A stretch of 14,428 nt of DNA from Alphaproteobacteria bacterium (GTDB lineage Bacteria > Pseudomonadota > Alphaproteobacteria > Rhizobiales > Aestuariivirgaceae), in assembly GCA_024639035.1 (NCBI GenBank), contig JAHEJE010000031.1, positions 1 to 14,428 on the forward strand, read 5' to 3'. The number at the start of each line of letters is the position of its first letter. Position 1 is the first letter of the stretch. Both the position numbers and the translations under genes were made by a program. Shown here piece after piece: positions 5,930-14,428 of this stretch. The notes under the pieces are model-generated. The model searched no databases, was not told the DNA's origin, and saw nothing but the letters and a program-made list of their open reading frames with translations.

Positions 5930-6715
5930 ATGTCGGACATGGAATGTTATCGCCCGGCCAAGATCGCCGAACTGGTCGAAAATTCCGGAATAGCCAAAAC
6001 CCAGCTCAGCGTCGAACGGACCTTGATGCTTGCGGTGCTGGCCGGAGCCTTCATCAGCTTTGGCGCGCTGTTCTACACCTTGACGGTAACCGGCAGCACG
6101 CTGGGTCTCGGGCCGACCCGACTGCTGGGCGGATTTGCCTTCTCGCTCGGGCTGATACTGGTCGTCATCGGCGGCGCTGAATTGTTCACCGGCAACAATC
6201 TCATCGTGATGGCCTGGGCCGACAGAAAGGTCTCAACCGCCGGACTGCTGCGGAACTGGGGTCTGGTCTATGTCGGCAACTTCATCGGCGCCGTGGCGAC
6301 CGCCGTTCTGGTTGCCTGGTCCGGGGTTCTGGACATCGGCGACGGCGCGGTAGGTAATACGGCAAAGTTCATCGCCCAGTCAAAACTGAGCCTGAGCGCA
6401 CAAGAGGCATTCTTTCGCGGCATATTGTGCAACGTGCTGGTTTGTTTGGCGGTCTGGCTGAGTTTTGCCGCCCGCCGGGTATCGGGCAAGATCCTGGCGA
6501 TCATCTTTCCGATCGCGGCCTTCGTCGGCGCTGGCTTTGAGCACTCGGTTGCCAACATGTACGCCATTCCCGTGGCGATGCTCAGCGGCAACGTGGCTGC
6601 GGATGTGACAGGACTGATCGGCAACCTTGTGTTTGTCACGGCCGGCAACGTAGTTGGTGGCGGAGGCTTTGTCGCTCTGGTGTACTGGGTGATCTACATC
6701 CGGCCCGAGTCCTGA
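5930..6715 (+). CDS. Formate/nitrite transporter family (FNT) channel
   Basis: A 261-residue inner-membrane channel of the FNT family, which moves small monovalent anions (formate, nitrite, hydrosulfide). Six hydrophobic helices can be seen. The family signatures are GGAELFTGNN (81-90), GFEHSVANMYAIP (202-214), with the central histidine H205 that lines the pore in FocA/NirC, and GNVVGGGG (239-246). The ATG is four bases after the preceding stop, and the Shine-Dalgarno (GGAAGG) is 13 bases away, so translational coupling to the HemG-like gene is likely; ATG 5939 is an alternative start. The FNR-type box before the pair suggests anaerobic expression. Substrate cannot be read from sequence: nitrite or formate is usual, hydrosulfide is worth considering beside a sulfide dehydrogenase. 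It ends two bases from the convergent HlyD-like gene. Confidence 0.9.
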   Translation: MSDMECYRPAKIAELVENSGIAKTQLSVERTLMLAVLAGAFISFGALFYTLTVTGSTLGLGPTRLLGGFAFSLGLILVVIGGAELFTGNNLIVMAWADRKVSTAGLLRNWGLVYVGNFIGAVATAVLVAWSGVLDIGDGAVGNTAKFIAQSKLSLSAQEAFFRGILCNVLVCLAVWLSFAARRVSGKILAIIFPIAAFVGAGFEHSVANMYAIPVAMLSGNVAADVTGLIGNLVFVTAGNVVGGGGFVALVYWVIYIRPES

Positions 6716-6717
6716 CC

Positions 6718-7926
6718 CTAGCGGCGATCCACGCGAACGCCGTCCTCGACGCGATCGCTGGGATAGAGGATCACTTCGTCGTCAACCTTCAACCCGGCTG
6801 TGACCTCGGCGGCAAGGGCATTGCGGTGATCGATCTCAATAGCCGTCAACTGAGCCTTGCCGTCGATGAAGCGATAGACGGACCAGGTGTTGTCCTGCCG
6901 GAACAAGGCACTCAGCGGAACCCGCAGGACATCCTCGTTGCGCCATTGCTCGATGCGGGCAAAGACACGGAAACCGTGCCCGAGAGCCCGCCATTTGTCC
7001 TGCGGATCGGTCAGCTTGAGGATCGCGTTGACACGTTGCTCCTCGACACCGAGGGCTGAAACCTTGGTGAACCCGCGTGGCTCGATGGTTGCGACTTTCG
7101 CCGAAAGGGCATAGCCGCCGCCCCAATCCTCGATCACCGCTGTGGCGTCCGGTGCAATCCTGACCGCCGATGTCGACAGCAGTTCGACGAGGATCTCCAG
7201 ATCGTGCGGGTCGCCGATTTCCGCCAGGAGCGTACCCGTCTCCAGCACTCGCTCGCTTTCGGCTGCAACCTTCAGCACCTGGCCGCTGACCGGCGCGCGC
7301 ACCTCGATACAGCAACCGCTGCTGTCAGTGATGTTTTCCGGACTCTCGGGACCGGTCAGCCTGGCACGGGCGCTGTTGAGCTCCTGCCGGCGCAATTCCA
7401 ACGTCGCCCTGGCAATCGCAAGCAGAGCCTTCTTGCTGTCGACATCGAGTTGGGCCTGTTCATGCGCCTTTTCGGAGATCACGCTGGTGCGCGAAAGTGC
7501 AAGCGCCCGGCGCAGATCGCTTTCGGAAAACCTGAGTTCGGACCGCGCTTTTTCAACCTCGGCTTTGGCCAGCTCGATCGCTGCTGCTGCCGCCGCCACA
7601 GCCGCAGTCAACTCGCGGCGCGAGCGCACATCGAGGAATGCCGGTGAACTCGGCAGGATAACCGCAACGACGGTCTTGCCGGCCACGACCCTGTCGCCGA
7701 CCTCAAGCGGTGAGCGGAGCATCTTGCCGGCAACCGGGGCCGAGACCTCGAAAACTTCGCGAATACGGGTCTTGCCTTCCTCATCGATCGTGACGCTCAA
7801 GGCGCCGCGATCGACCTTTGCGGTATCGACCGGAACGGGCAGCGGACGCAGGGCATATATGACGGCAACGACGGCTGCGGCACCCACGGTCAGTCCAACA
7901 GCTTTTTTGATCCAATTTGACGCCAT
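6718..7926 (-). CDS. HlyD/MacA-like periplasmic membrane fusion protein
   Basis: A 402-residue adaptor protein that would link the inner-membrane ABC permease to an outer-membrane channel or shape substrate delivery in the periplasm. It has one N-terminal membrane anchor (about 8-26), a first lipoyl/barrel half (FEVSAPVAGKMLRSPLEVGD, 59-78), a long alanine-rich coiled-coil hairpin (about 104-190), the second lipoyl half (CCIEVRAPVSGQVLKV, 205-220) and beta-barrel and membrane-proximal domains to the end. ATG 7926 is chosen because AAGGGA precedes it by eight bases and the anchor then sits at the N-terminus; the frame is open upstream into the permease gene. It is the third gene of the ABC operon, four bases after the permease. 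The vicinal cysteines C205-C206 are unusual in this family. No outer-membrane factor gene is seen here. Confidence 0.88.
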   Translation of the reverse strand: MASNWIKKAVGLTVGAAAVVAVIYALRPLPVPVDTAKVDRGALSVTIDEEGKTRIREVFEVSAPVAGKMLRSPLEVGDRVVAGKTVVAVILPSSPAFLDVRSRRELTAAVAAAAAAIELAKAEVEKARSELRFSESDLRRALALSRTSVISEKAHEQAQLDVDSKKALLAIARATLELRRQELNSARARLTGPESPENITDSSGCCIEVRAPVSGQVLKVAAESERVLETGTLLAEIGDPHDLEILVELLSTSAVRIAPDATAVIEDWGGGYALSAKVATIEPRGFTKVSALGVEEQRVNAILKLTDPQDKWRALGHGFRVFARIEQWRNEDVLRVPLSALFRQDNTWSVYRFIDGKAQLTAIEIDHRNALAAEVTAGLKVDDEVILYPSDRVEDGVRVDRR

Positions 7927-7930
7927 TACT

Positions 7931-10294
7931 TCAATCCCTTGTCTTGAGTACTGCGATAAGGTCCAGCTTGTTGATCCGCAGGCGAACGATAAGCGCCGAA
8001 ACGGCGACGGCGGCAACCAGCACAACACTGGCCCAGGCGTAGGTGTCGCGGTCGATTATGAACGGGATACGGTGAACCTCGGTATCGAGGCCCTGGGCGG
8101 TGAGCCAGGCAAGGCCATAACCGCCCAACCAGCCCAGCGGCAGCGCCAGCGCGGTCAGGATAGCCAACTCGTTGAGCAGGATGCGCGCAACCTCCTGGCG
8201 GGTGAACCCGAGAACTCTCAGACTGGCCAGCTCGCGCGCCCGCTCCGAGAGCTGTATGCGGGCGCTGTTGTAGGCAACGCCAAACGCAATAATGACGCCA
8301 AGCGAGGTGTAGACGGTCATCATCATGGCGATGTTCTGCGCCAGCGTGTCACGGAACAGCGCCAGCGAAACTCGTTGCAAGGTGATCGAGGCAACCGCCG
8401 GCAGAGCCTTGACCTTTTCATAGAGTGCATCTGTCCGGTTGGTGTCTATGGCAAGACTGACCGAGGAGATACGCGGGCCGTCGCCGGCAATTTCGTTGAG
8501 CGCGTCCAGGTCCATGGCGGCCAGCAGGCCGATGTAGCTGCGCACCTTCGCCGAGACGATCACCTCCACCGAACGGCGTTTGCCGTCCAGCAGTTCGAGT
8601 GTGACGTACTGGCCGGTGGTGGCATCCAGCAGGCTGGCGAGCTTGTCGGAGATCACCAGGCCCTGGCGCGGAAGCTTGACCGGGCGGATGTCGAGATCGA
8701 CCACCAGGCTCATGTCGGCATTGCGTGGCTTGCCGATCACCGCGATGCGACGCGACTTGTTGCCGTTGCGGATGCGCGCCGGGATCGCCCGTGCCGGTTC
8801 AGCCCGCATCACCCCCGGCAGGTGGGCAGCTTCCTGCAGGGCGCGCGGGTGCCTGTCGTCTGCGAAGCTCAAGGTCGCGTGCTGGCGGTCGGTGCGGAAG
8901 TATAGGGTATCGATCATGAAATCGATGGAATCGAAGGCAAACAGAGAGGAAATCAGCACCGAAAGGCTCAGCGCGATGCCAAGCAGCGTTCCGCCAGCCC
9001 GCAACGGTTTGCGGACCATGTGGCGTAACGTCATCCGGGTAACCTGATTGAAAGCGGTGATCACCTTGAGATGCCTGGAGAACAAGGAACTGTAGGCAAC
9101 CGGCGCCGGTGGCCGCATGGCGACGGCGGCAGGCAGAGTTGCGGCCTGCCAGACCGAGCCGGAGGCGCCGGCAAGCCCGGCGGTTGCGCTGATTGCAGCG
9201 GCCGCGAGGAAGATATCGGTGCTCGAATCGAAGATCAGGAACGGATAGCGGAAGAATTCCGCATAGATCCGGGTAAGACCGCGCCCGAGCCATTGCCCGA
9301 GGCCGTACCCGATCATGATGCCGACTGCGCTGATGCAGAGCACGAACTTGATGTAGTGCCAGGCAATTCCGCTACGGCTGTATCCCACCGCCTTGAGCAG
9401 GCCGATCTGCTCGCGCTCCAAGGCGATGATGCGCGACATGATCATGTTCACAAGAAATGCCGTGACGATCATGAAGATCGGCGGCAGCACATTGCGCATG
9501 GCCTCCAGTTCCTGGAGTTCTGAATCGAGAAACTCGTGCGACGCCTGGTCCTTGCGGCCATAGGCGCCGAGGCCGCCATACCGGGCGAGCAGCCTGTCCA
9601 CCGCGGCGATGACGGCCGGCTGCGATGCGCCCTTGAGCAGCTTGATGGTGACGTTGTTGATCGCGCCATCGAGATCGAACGCGGCCTCCATCGTCTCTTC
9701 GGCCATCCACAGAACGCCAAAGCGCCTGTCATCCGGCAGGAATTCGCCAGGTCCGAGCGCGTAGATGTACTCCGGCGACAGGGCAATCCCGGTAACCTTC
9801 AATTCGCGTTTGCGGCCGTTGAGCAGGGCCTTGAACTTCGATCCGGCGGTGAACCGGTGCGCCTCGGCAAAACTTTCGCTGATGACGACCTCAAAGCCGG
9901 CATCGGCCTTGGGCAATCGCCCCGACCGCATGAACAGTGCATTGAGGTGAGGCTGGCGACCGGGCGGCAGCGATATGGCGAGCCCGGATGCCGGTTCGGA
10001 CATGCCTTCGATATCCAGCAGCACCGGCTTGACGATGCGGCCTTCGGCAATCGATACACCGGGAATACGCAGGATGCGCTCAACAACCGAAACCGGCGCC
10101 CGGGTCGCGGACGTGAAGACGTCGGCGAAGCGGTAGCGCTCGTAATAGACGTTGCGGGTTCCATCCAGCGACCGGTGGGCGCCGATGGCAATGAGGATTG
10201 TGGCAACGCCTGCCGCCATCACCAGGGCCACGGCCAGCACCTGGGTCCAGATGTGCCTGAGGTCCCGCAGCAGCTTCTTGTCGAGGGCTTTCAT
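7931..10294 (-). CDS. Two-module FtsX-type ABC transporter permease
   Basis: A 787-residue permease of the FtsX/MacB/LolE superfamily. It has the duplicated layout: helix 1 (about 15-40), a large periplasmic domain (to about 265), three helices (about 270-290, 313-338, 358-385), then a second unit with one helix (about 434-455), a periplasmic domain to about 650, and three helices (about 654-678, 705-730, 752-772). Both modules carry the cytoplasmic coupling motif: EREQIGLLKAVGYSR (293-307) and SERARELASLRVLGFTR (683-699). Such proteins usually act as mechanotransmitters for export of lipoproteins, peptides or macrolide-like substrates. It starts six bases after the ATPase gene and ends four bases before the HlyD-like gene, a tight operon. 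Substrate unknown. Confidence 0.9.
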   Translation of the reverse strand: MKALDKKLLRDLRHIWTQVLAVALVMAAGVATILIAIGAHRSLDGTRNVYYERYRFADVFTSATRAPVSVVERILRIPGVSIAEGRIVKPVLLDIEGMSEPASGLAISLPPGRQPHLNALFMRSGRLPKADAGFEVVISESFAEAHRFTAGSKFKALLNGRKRELKVTGIALSPEYIYALGPGEFLPDDRRFGVLWMAEETMEAAFDLDGAINNVTIKLLKGASQPAVIAAVDRLLARYGGLGAYGRKDQASHEFLDSELQELEAMRNVLPPIFMIVTAFLVNMIMSRIIALEREQIGLLKAVGYSRSGIAWHYIKFVLCISAVGIMIGYGLGQWLGRGLTRIYAEFFRYPFLIFDSSTDIFLAAAAISATAGLAGASGSVWQAATLPAAVAMRPPAPVAYSSLFSRHLKVITAFNQVTRMTLRHMVRKPLRAGGTLLGIALSLSVLISSLFAFDSIDFMIDTLYFRTDRQHATLSFADDRHPRALQEAAHLPGVMRAEPARAIPARIRNGNKSRRIAVIGKPRNADMSLVVDLDIRPVKLPRQGLVISDKLASLLDATTGQYVTLELLDGKRRSVEVIVSAKVRSYIGLLAAMDLDALNEIAGDGPRISSVSLAIDTNRTDALYEKVKALPAVASITLQRVSLALFRDTLAQNIAMMMTVYTSLGVIIAFGVAYNSARIQLSERARELASLRVLGFTRQEVARILLNELAILTALALPLGWLGGYGLAWLTAQGLDTEVHRIPFIIDRDTYAWASVVLVAAVAVSALIVRLRINKLDLIAVLKTRD

Positions 10295-10300
10295 GACGAC

Positions 10301-11008
<708 letters not shown>

Positions 11009-11402
11009 ATCGTGCTTTCGCAACGCCGCCCGGTGCCGGTGAGACTACAATAGGTGCACACTCACTGGCCTGGTATGACACCGATCAAAGCACGCGAACC
11101 GCAGAAATATGACCCAATGATGGCGGTGTTCGCTGAACACACTTTGGCTGCGGGCTGGGAACGAAGGGTCGCCAAGTGTCGTCAAGCTGCGCAGCGGCGA
11201 TCGGTTGAAGATATCCTCGCCCGACCTGGCTTTGCTGGACGAGGGTGCGTGATGCCTGGTCAAGGCCGGTTTCGGCGGGTAAATGGGTTCGGTCAAAGGC
11301 CTGTATCCGTCATTCGACGAGATCGAGTTTGAATTCGCGGCACAGGAAAAACTGTAAGGCGGTGCAGACAGTATCTCGAACGTGCGCCAAAAGCGCGGCC
11401 CA
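11009..11402. other. Gene-poor region, possibly decayed coding sequence
   Basis: These 394 bases separate the kinase end from the ABC operon start, both on the minus strand, and must hold the ABC promoter. No complete gene is convincing. On the plus strand one frame gives protein-like stretches broken by stops: GDRLKISSPDLALLDEGA ending at TGA 11250-11252, then in the same frame, from ATG 11283, GLYPSFDEIEFEFAAQEKL ending at TAA 11355-11357. A second frame at about 11076-11140 reads TPIKAREPQKYDPMMAVFAE. This could be a frameshifted remnant, but I cannot name a parent family, and chance is not excluded. Confidence 0.3.
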
Positions 11403-12440
11403 TCAGGTGCCGGCAAATCTTTGCTCATAGGCCTTGAGGAACTTGGTGAAACGCTGATGCGCATACGGGATGAACCGGATCTTCTGGATCGGTTCGACCG
11501 CAAGCGGCAACGCTGCCATCGCATATTTGAAGTCGGAGAGCGGCAACAGGTCTTTCGTGTTCTCAAGCAGCTTCCTGTGTTCGCTCTCGCGTTCTTCGCC
11601 AGAAGAAAAATCGGCATTGTCGAGATATGCATCAATGAGCGTGCTGAGTTCGCGATCGCTAAATTCCGCTTCGGCAATCCGAAAATAGGGGTATTCCGGC
11701 TGTTGGTGGCGCATCACCGTTTCGGCGAACAGGTTTGAGAAATCGTACGCCTTGTTGTTGAGGCAGGAAAACTCGAAATCAAGCAACCTGATCTCGCCTG
11801 TGTCCAGCTTCATGATGTTACCATGATAGGTATCGTTGTGGCAAAACGTCAGCTCGCCATCCGGGATGCAGCGCCTCACCTTAGAAAACGTCTCGGGGCT
11901 GTAAATCTGTCGAAGTTGCTCGCAGAGTTCCTGTTCTTCGGGCGGGAAGGCATCGATCCTGTCTTCCACAACCGACTTTGCCAGCCGGCCCCATTTGGCG
12001 ATCAGGGCGTCGAAGAACATGTCCTGCGGCAGTTTGGCCGGTCTCATCTGATGCAGGCGGTAGAGTTGTTCGGCGATCTTGCGCAAGGTCTCAGGCTCGA
12101 ACAGATCGGCGGCCTGCAAGGTGCTGCCGCGGTAGAAAGCCTCGATGCGGCAAGTTCTGTCGTAGTGATAGCAACGGGCCGCGATATTGTTGGCGCCAAG
12201 CGCCAGGAACACCTCCTTTTCCGTTTCAAAATCGAGGATCGCGTTCTCCTTCCCCTCAAGACGCCGGTACAGGACGGCGGGCGGCTGGAGCGGCTTACTG
12301 CCTGCCTTTGCGCGGATGCCCATGGTGAAAGAGGAAAAGCCTTTGGGATCGTCCAGATCAAAATCCGAAATAGATAGGCCTGCCCATTCGGGAAACAGGC
12401 GCTGGCAGGTCTCAAAGGCCAACGATTTCATCGACTCCAT
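11403..12440 (-). CDS. Choline/ethanolamine kinase-like phosphotransferase
   Basis: A 345-residue cytoplasmic kinase of the aminoglycoside phosphotransferase/choline kinase superfamily. Visible motifs are the nucleotide-binding strand AVLYRRLEGKENAILDFETE (55-74), the catalytic loop FCHNDTYHGNIM (199-210; D203 catalytic, N208 metal ligand) and the metal motif LLDFEFSCLNNKAYDFSNLF (219-238), which follows the eukaryote-type choline/ethanolamine kinase pattern (DYEYAxxNxxxFDIxNxF) more closely than aminoglycoside kinases. It would phosphorylate choline, ethanolamine or a related amino alcohol for phospholipid headgroups. ATG 12440 is chosen because GAGGGAG lies about seven bases upstream; a GTG at 12458 is in frame. 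It stands alone between two operons and follows a terminator, so it likely has its own promoter in 12441-12590. Substrate is inferred only to superfamily level. Confidence 0.82.
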   Translation of the reverse strand: MESMKSLAFETCQRLFPEWAGLSISDFDLDDPKGFSSFTMGIRAKAGSKPLQPPAVLYRRLEGKENAILDFETEKEVFLALGANNIAARCYHYDRTCRIEAFYRGSTLQAADLFEPETLRKIAEQLYRLHQMRPAKLPQDMFFDALIAKWGRLAKSVVEDRIDAFPPEEQELCEQLRQIYSPETFSKVRRCIPDGELTFCHNDTYHGNIMKLDTGEIRLLDFEFSCLNNKAYDFSNLFAETVMRHQQPEYPYFRIAEAEFSDRELSTLIDAYLDNADFSSGEERESEHRKLLENTKDLLPLSDFKYAMAALPLAVEPIQKIRFIPYAHQRFTKFLKAYEQRFAGT

Positions 12441-12591
12441 CCGGCCACTCCCTCGCACCTCTCAATCGACACGACTCGCAGCAATAGCCGAACAATCTCG
12501 TCCTGAACAGCGGTAGGCGCCGGCCCTCGGGGACATGGGCGACACCAAGTCCGTTGATGCGCTCGCGCACCTGGCGGCTTACGCTTGCTTG

Positions 12592-12616
12592 AAAAAAACC
12601 CGACTGCACTGCCGAG
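12592..12616 (-). terminator. Intrinsic terminator of the oxidoreductase operon
   Basis: On the minus strand CTCGGC-AGTGCA-GTCGGG forms a six-base-pair stem (with two G-U pairs) followed directly by seven T residues, 22 bases past the stop of the GltD-like gene. It is a well-formed rho-independent terminator and separates this operon from the kinase gene. Confidence 0.7.
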
Positions 12617-12637
12617 ACAGTACGAACTCGTGGTGTT

Positions 12638-14275
12638 TCAGACGATTTCCGGAACCATACGGATTGCGCCGCACGGGCATTCGGTTGCACACATTCCGCA
12701 GCCCTTGCAGTAGTCGTAGTTGATCCGGAACCGGTTGCCGGGGCCCAGCTTGATGACCGCATTGTCCGGGCAGATGCCGTAGCAGTTGTCGCATTCGAAG
12801 CAATTGCCGCACGACAGGCAGCGCCTCGCTTCGAAAAGAGCATTTTCCTCCGTCAGGCCCTGCAGAACCTCCTGGAAACCCGACTGGCGGCGCACGATAT
12901 CGAGCCGCTTCTGCACTGTCGGCGGCGCATCGTCATAATACCAGGTATTGAGACTTTCGTGCCCTGCCAGTTCATGCTTCTCGCGCTTCAGGTAGGTCTC
13001 GCCACGGAGCCAGGCGTCGATATTGCGCGCGGCCTTCTTGCCGTGACCGACGGCAACGGTCACCGTGCGTTCGGCCGGGACCATGTCGCCACCGGCGAAC
13101 AGCCCTTGCCGGCCCGTCATCATGCTGGCATCGACCTGAACCACGCCGTCGATTGCCACTTCCACACCGGGGATGCGGTTCAGAAACTCCGTGTCGACGT
13201 CCTGGCCCAGGGCCAGGATCAGCGTGTCGGCCTCGATGGTCTCCATTTCCCCAGTGGGTTGAGGGCGTCCGTCGGCGTCAATCTCCATCTTCTCGACGGT
13301 GAAGCTCGTCTCGTCGATCTGCTTGATGGTGCGCAGCCAGTGGATCAGCACACCTTCCTCCTCAGCCTCGACGGCTTCGAAGTCGTGCGCCGGCATTTCC
13401 TTTCGTGAGCGGCGGTAGACGATCATCGATTCATCGACGCCCAGCCGCTTCGCCGTGCGCGCCACGTCCATGGCCGTGTTGCCGCCGCCGTAGACGATCA
13501 CGCGGCGACCGAGTTGCGGAGGTTCCGCTCCGGTTTCCATGTCACGCAGCACGCTGACCGCGTCGAGGATCCTGCCCGCCGCATGAGCGGGAATGTCGAT
13601 GCGTTTGGCAAGGTGAGCACCAACAGCTACGAACACGGCATCGAAACCGTCTTCGGCAAACGCCCGTTCGACGTTGTCGACCTTGGTATTGAGTTCGAGT
13701 TTCACACCCAGGTCCAGGATCCGCTGAACCTCATAGTCGAGGACGTCGCGCGGCAGGCGGTACTTGGGAATACCGAAGCGCATCATTCCGCCGGCCATCG
13801 GCCCGGCCTCGCGGATCGTTACAGCGTGACCGAGGCGAGTGAGGTGATAAGCGGCGCTGAGCCCGCTCGGGCCGGCTCCGATCACCAGCACGCTCTTGCC
13901 CGAAGGTTCGGCATCGATGATGGGCTCCCACTTGTTCTCCCAGGCTGTACGACCGAGGAACCGCTCGATGGCATGGATGCCCACCGCTTCGTCCAGCTGG
14001 CCGCGATTGCAGGCCCCCTCGCACGGGTGATAGCAGACCCGGCCCATGACACCGGGCATCGGGTTGTCCTGCATCAGGACCTGCCAGGCGGCGTGGTAGT
14101 CGCCCTCCTCGGCATGGAACAGCCACTTCTGGATGTTCTCTCCGGCCGGGCATGCATTGTTACAGGGCGGCAGGCGGTCGACATACTCCGGCCGCATCGT
14201 CCGCCACGAACCAGTCTGGTTGGCGAGCGACGATCCGGGATCGAGAGTGATCGCAAAAGGCAGCTGTTTCGTCAC
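12638..14275 (-). CDS. GltD-like NAD(P)H:ferredoxin oxidoreductase with polyferredoxin tail
   Basis: A 545-residue iron-sulfur flavoprotein. The N-terminal Fe-S region of glutamate-synthase small subunits is present (CNNACP at 38-43; C81, C85, C89), then the FAD motif VIGAGPSGLSAA (131-142), the NAD(P) motif YGGGNTAMDVA (262-272) and the second FAD motif GLFAGGD (391-397). Unlike GltD it ends in a ferredoxin domain with two cysteine clusters: C486, C489, C492, C495, C498, C502 and C523, C526, C529, C533, C535. It starts at a GTG whose GTGA overlaps the stop of the preceding 2-oxoacid:ferredoxin oxidoreductase beta subunit, so translation is coupled and the protein is probably the NAD(P)-linked electron-transfer subunit of that enzyme. 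DsrL of sulfur oxidisers has a similar architecture, but the partner gene argues against a Dsr role. An intrinsic terminator follows. Confidence 0.88.
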   Translation of the reverse strand: MTKQLPFAITLDPGSSLANQTGSWRTMRPEYVDRLPPCNNACPAGENIQKWLFHAEEGDYHAAWQVLMQDNPMPGVMGRVCYHPCEGACNRGQLDEAVGIHAIERFLGRTAWENKWEPIIDAEPSGKSVLVIGAGPSGLSAAYHLTRLGHAVTIREAGPMAGGMMRFGIPKYRLPRDVLDYEVQRILDLGVKLELNTKVDNVERAFAEDGFDAVFVAVGAHLAKRIDIPAHAAGRILDAVSVLRDMETGAEPPQLGRRVIVYGGGNTAMDVARTAKRLGVDESMIVYRRSRKEMPAHDFEAVEAEEEGVLIHWLRTIKQIDETSFTVEKMEIDADGRPQPTGEMETIEADTLILALGQDVDTEFLNRIPGVEVAIDGVVQVDASMMTGRQGLFAGGDMVPAERTVTVAVGHGKKAARNIDAWLRGETYLKREKHELAGHESLNTWYYDDAPPTVQKRLDIVRRQSGFQEVLQGLTEENALFEARRCLSCGNCFECDNCYGICPDNAVIKLGPGNRFRINYDYCKGCGMCATECPCGAIRMVPEIV

Positions 14276-14428
14276 GGTGTCTCCCTCTCGCCAAGCAGGT
14301 TGAAACGCTCGATGTTGGCATCGGCCATGCGCTGCAGCCGGGCAATCCGCGCTGTGTCTTCATGGCCCTTCTTGAACAGATGGGCGAAACGGCGCTGCGG
14401 CCTGAGATAGTCCTCCACCGGCACCCGG
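14272..14428 (-). CDS. 2-oxoacid:ferredoxin oxidoreductase beta subunit, C-terminal end
   Basis: The minus strand is open from the window edge to TGA at 14272-14274 and gives the last 51 residues of a protein: VPVEDYLRPQRRFAHLFKKG followed by a charged helical tail ending GERETP. The V-P-V-E-x-Y-L-x-x-Q-x-R-F-x-H-L pattern is the ending of thiamine-diphosphate beta subunits of pyruvate or 2-oxoacid:ferredoxin oxidoreductases. The start is outside the window. Its stop overlaps the GTG start of the GltD-like subunit by four bases (GTGA). The substrate cannot be told from this fragment. Confidence 0.7.
   Translation of the reverse strand, partial: RVPVEDYLRPQRRFAHLFKKGHEDTARIARLQRMADANIERFNLLGERETP

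Noticed and set aside
7142..8905. 587-codon plus-strand open frame opposite the HlyD-like and permease genes
   Set aside because: Low-complexity Ser/Arg/Ala composition and full overlap with two well-supported genes on the other strand.
12412..12570. Small minus-strand frame (GTG at 12570) encoding a 52-residue peptide with FGYCCESCRL, overlapping the kinase start
   Set aside because: No Shine-Dalgarno before the GTG, and it overlaps the better supported kinase start; the cysteine cluster alone is not enough evidence.
12638..14275. Reading the GltD-like protein as DsrL or as a glutamate synthase small subunit
   Set aside because: The upstream overlapping gene end matches a 2-oxoacid:ferredoxin oxidoreductase beta subunit, not dsr genes or gltB, and the ferredoxin tail is absent from GltD.

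Overview
The window is GC-rich bacterial DNA with dense gene packing and, on many genes, good Shine-Dalgarno sites. It looks like a proteobacterium able to oxidise reduced sulfur compounds, probably an alphaproteobacterium; this is inferred from gene content, not from a marker gene. No tRNA, rRNA, insertion sequence, integrase or CRISPR array was seen. The window cuts a gene at each end: a CcdA-like membrane protein on the left and the beta subunit of a 2-oxoacid:ferredoxin oxidoreductase on the right.

Left third (1-4300), a periplasmic sulfur and thiol-redox island. It holds a CcdA/SoxV-type electron carrier, an unrecognised secreted helical protein on the opposite strand, a SoxW-type periplasmic thioredoxin (CPYC), an ArsR-family repressor whose two cysteines match those of the BigR/SqrR persulfide sensors, and the two subunits of flavocytochrome c sulfide dehydrogenase (fccB, and a monoheme fccA). 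The likely scheme is that CcdA carries electrons across the membrane to SoxW, FccAB oxidises sulfide in the periplasm, and the ArsR protein reads the resulting persulfide. Short TTCG-centred, partly symmetric motifs lie in the soxW, arsR and fccA upstream regions and are candidate operators.

Middle (4300-6715), three plus-strand genes. A secreted HbpS/GlcG-type protein is divergent from fccA. It is followed by a HemG-type flavodoxin and a formate/nitrite-transporter-family channel four bases downstream of it. A perfect CRP/FNR-family inverted repeat, CTTTGAC-N4-GTCAAAG, precedes this pair and suggests low-oxygen or nitrogen-oxide control.

Right half (6718-14428), all on the minus strand. A three-gene ABC efflux-type operon (MacB-like ATPase, two-module FtsX-type permease, HlyD-like membrane fusion protein) comes first. 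Next is a solitary choline/ethanolamine kinase-like gene. Last is the end of a pyruvate/2-oxoacid:ferredoxin oxidoreductase operon, whose GltD-like flavoprotein with a polyferredoxin tail would exchange electrons between the oxidoreductase and NAD(P). A clear intrinsic terminator closes that operon. Between the ABC operon and the kinase lies about 390 bases without a convincing gene, possibly holding decayed coding sequence.

Nothing here is a clear-cut unknown system. The most interesting points are the sulfide-sensing regulon, the uncharacterised two-cysteine secreted protein wedged between CcdA and SoxW, and the FNR-box-controlled HemG-FNT pair beside a sulfide dehydrogenase.
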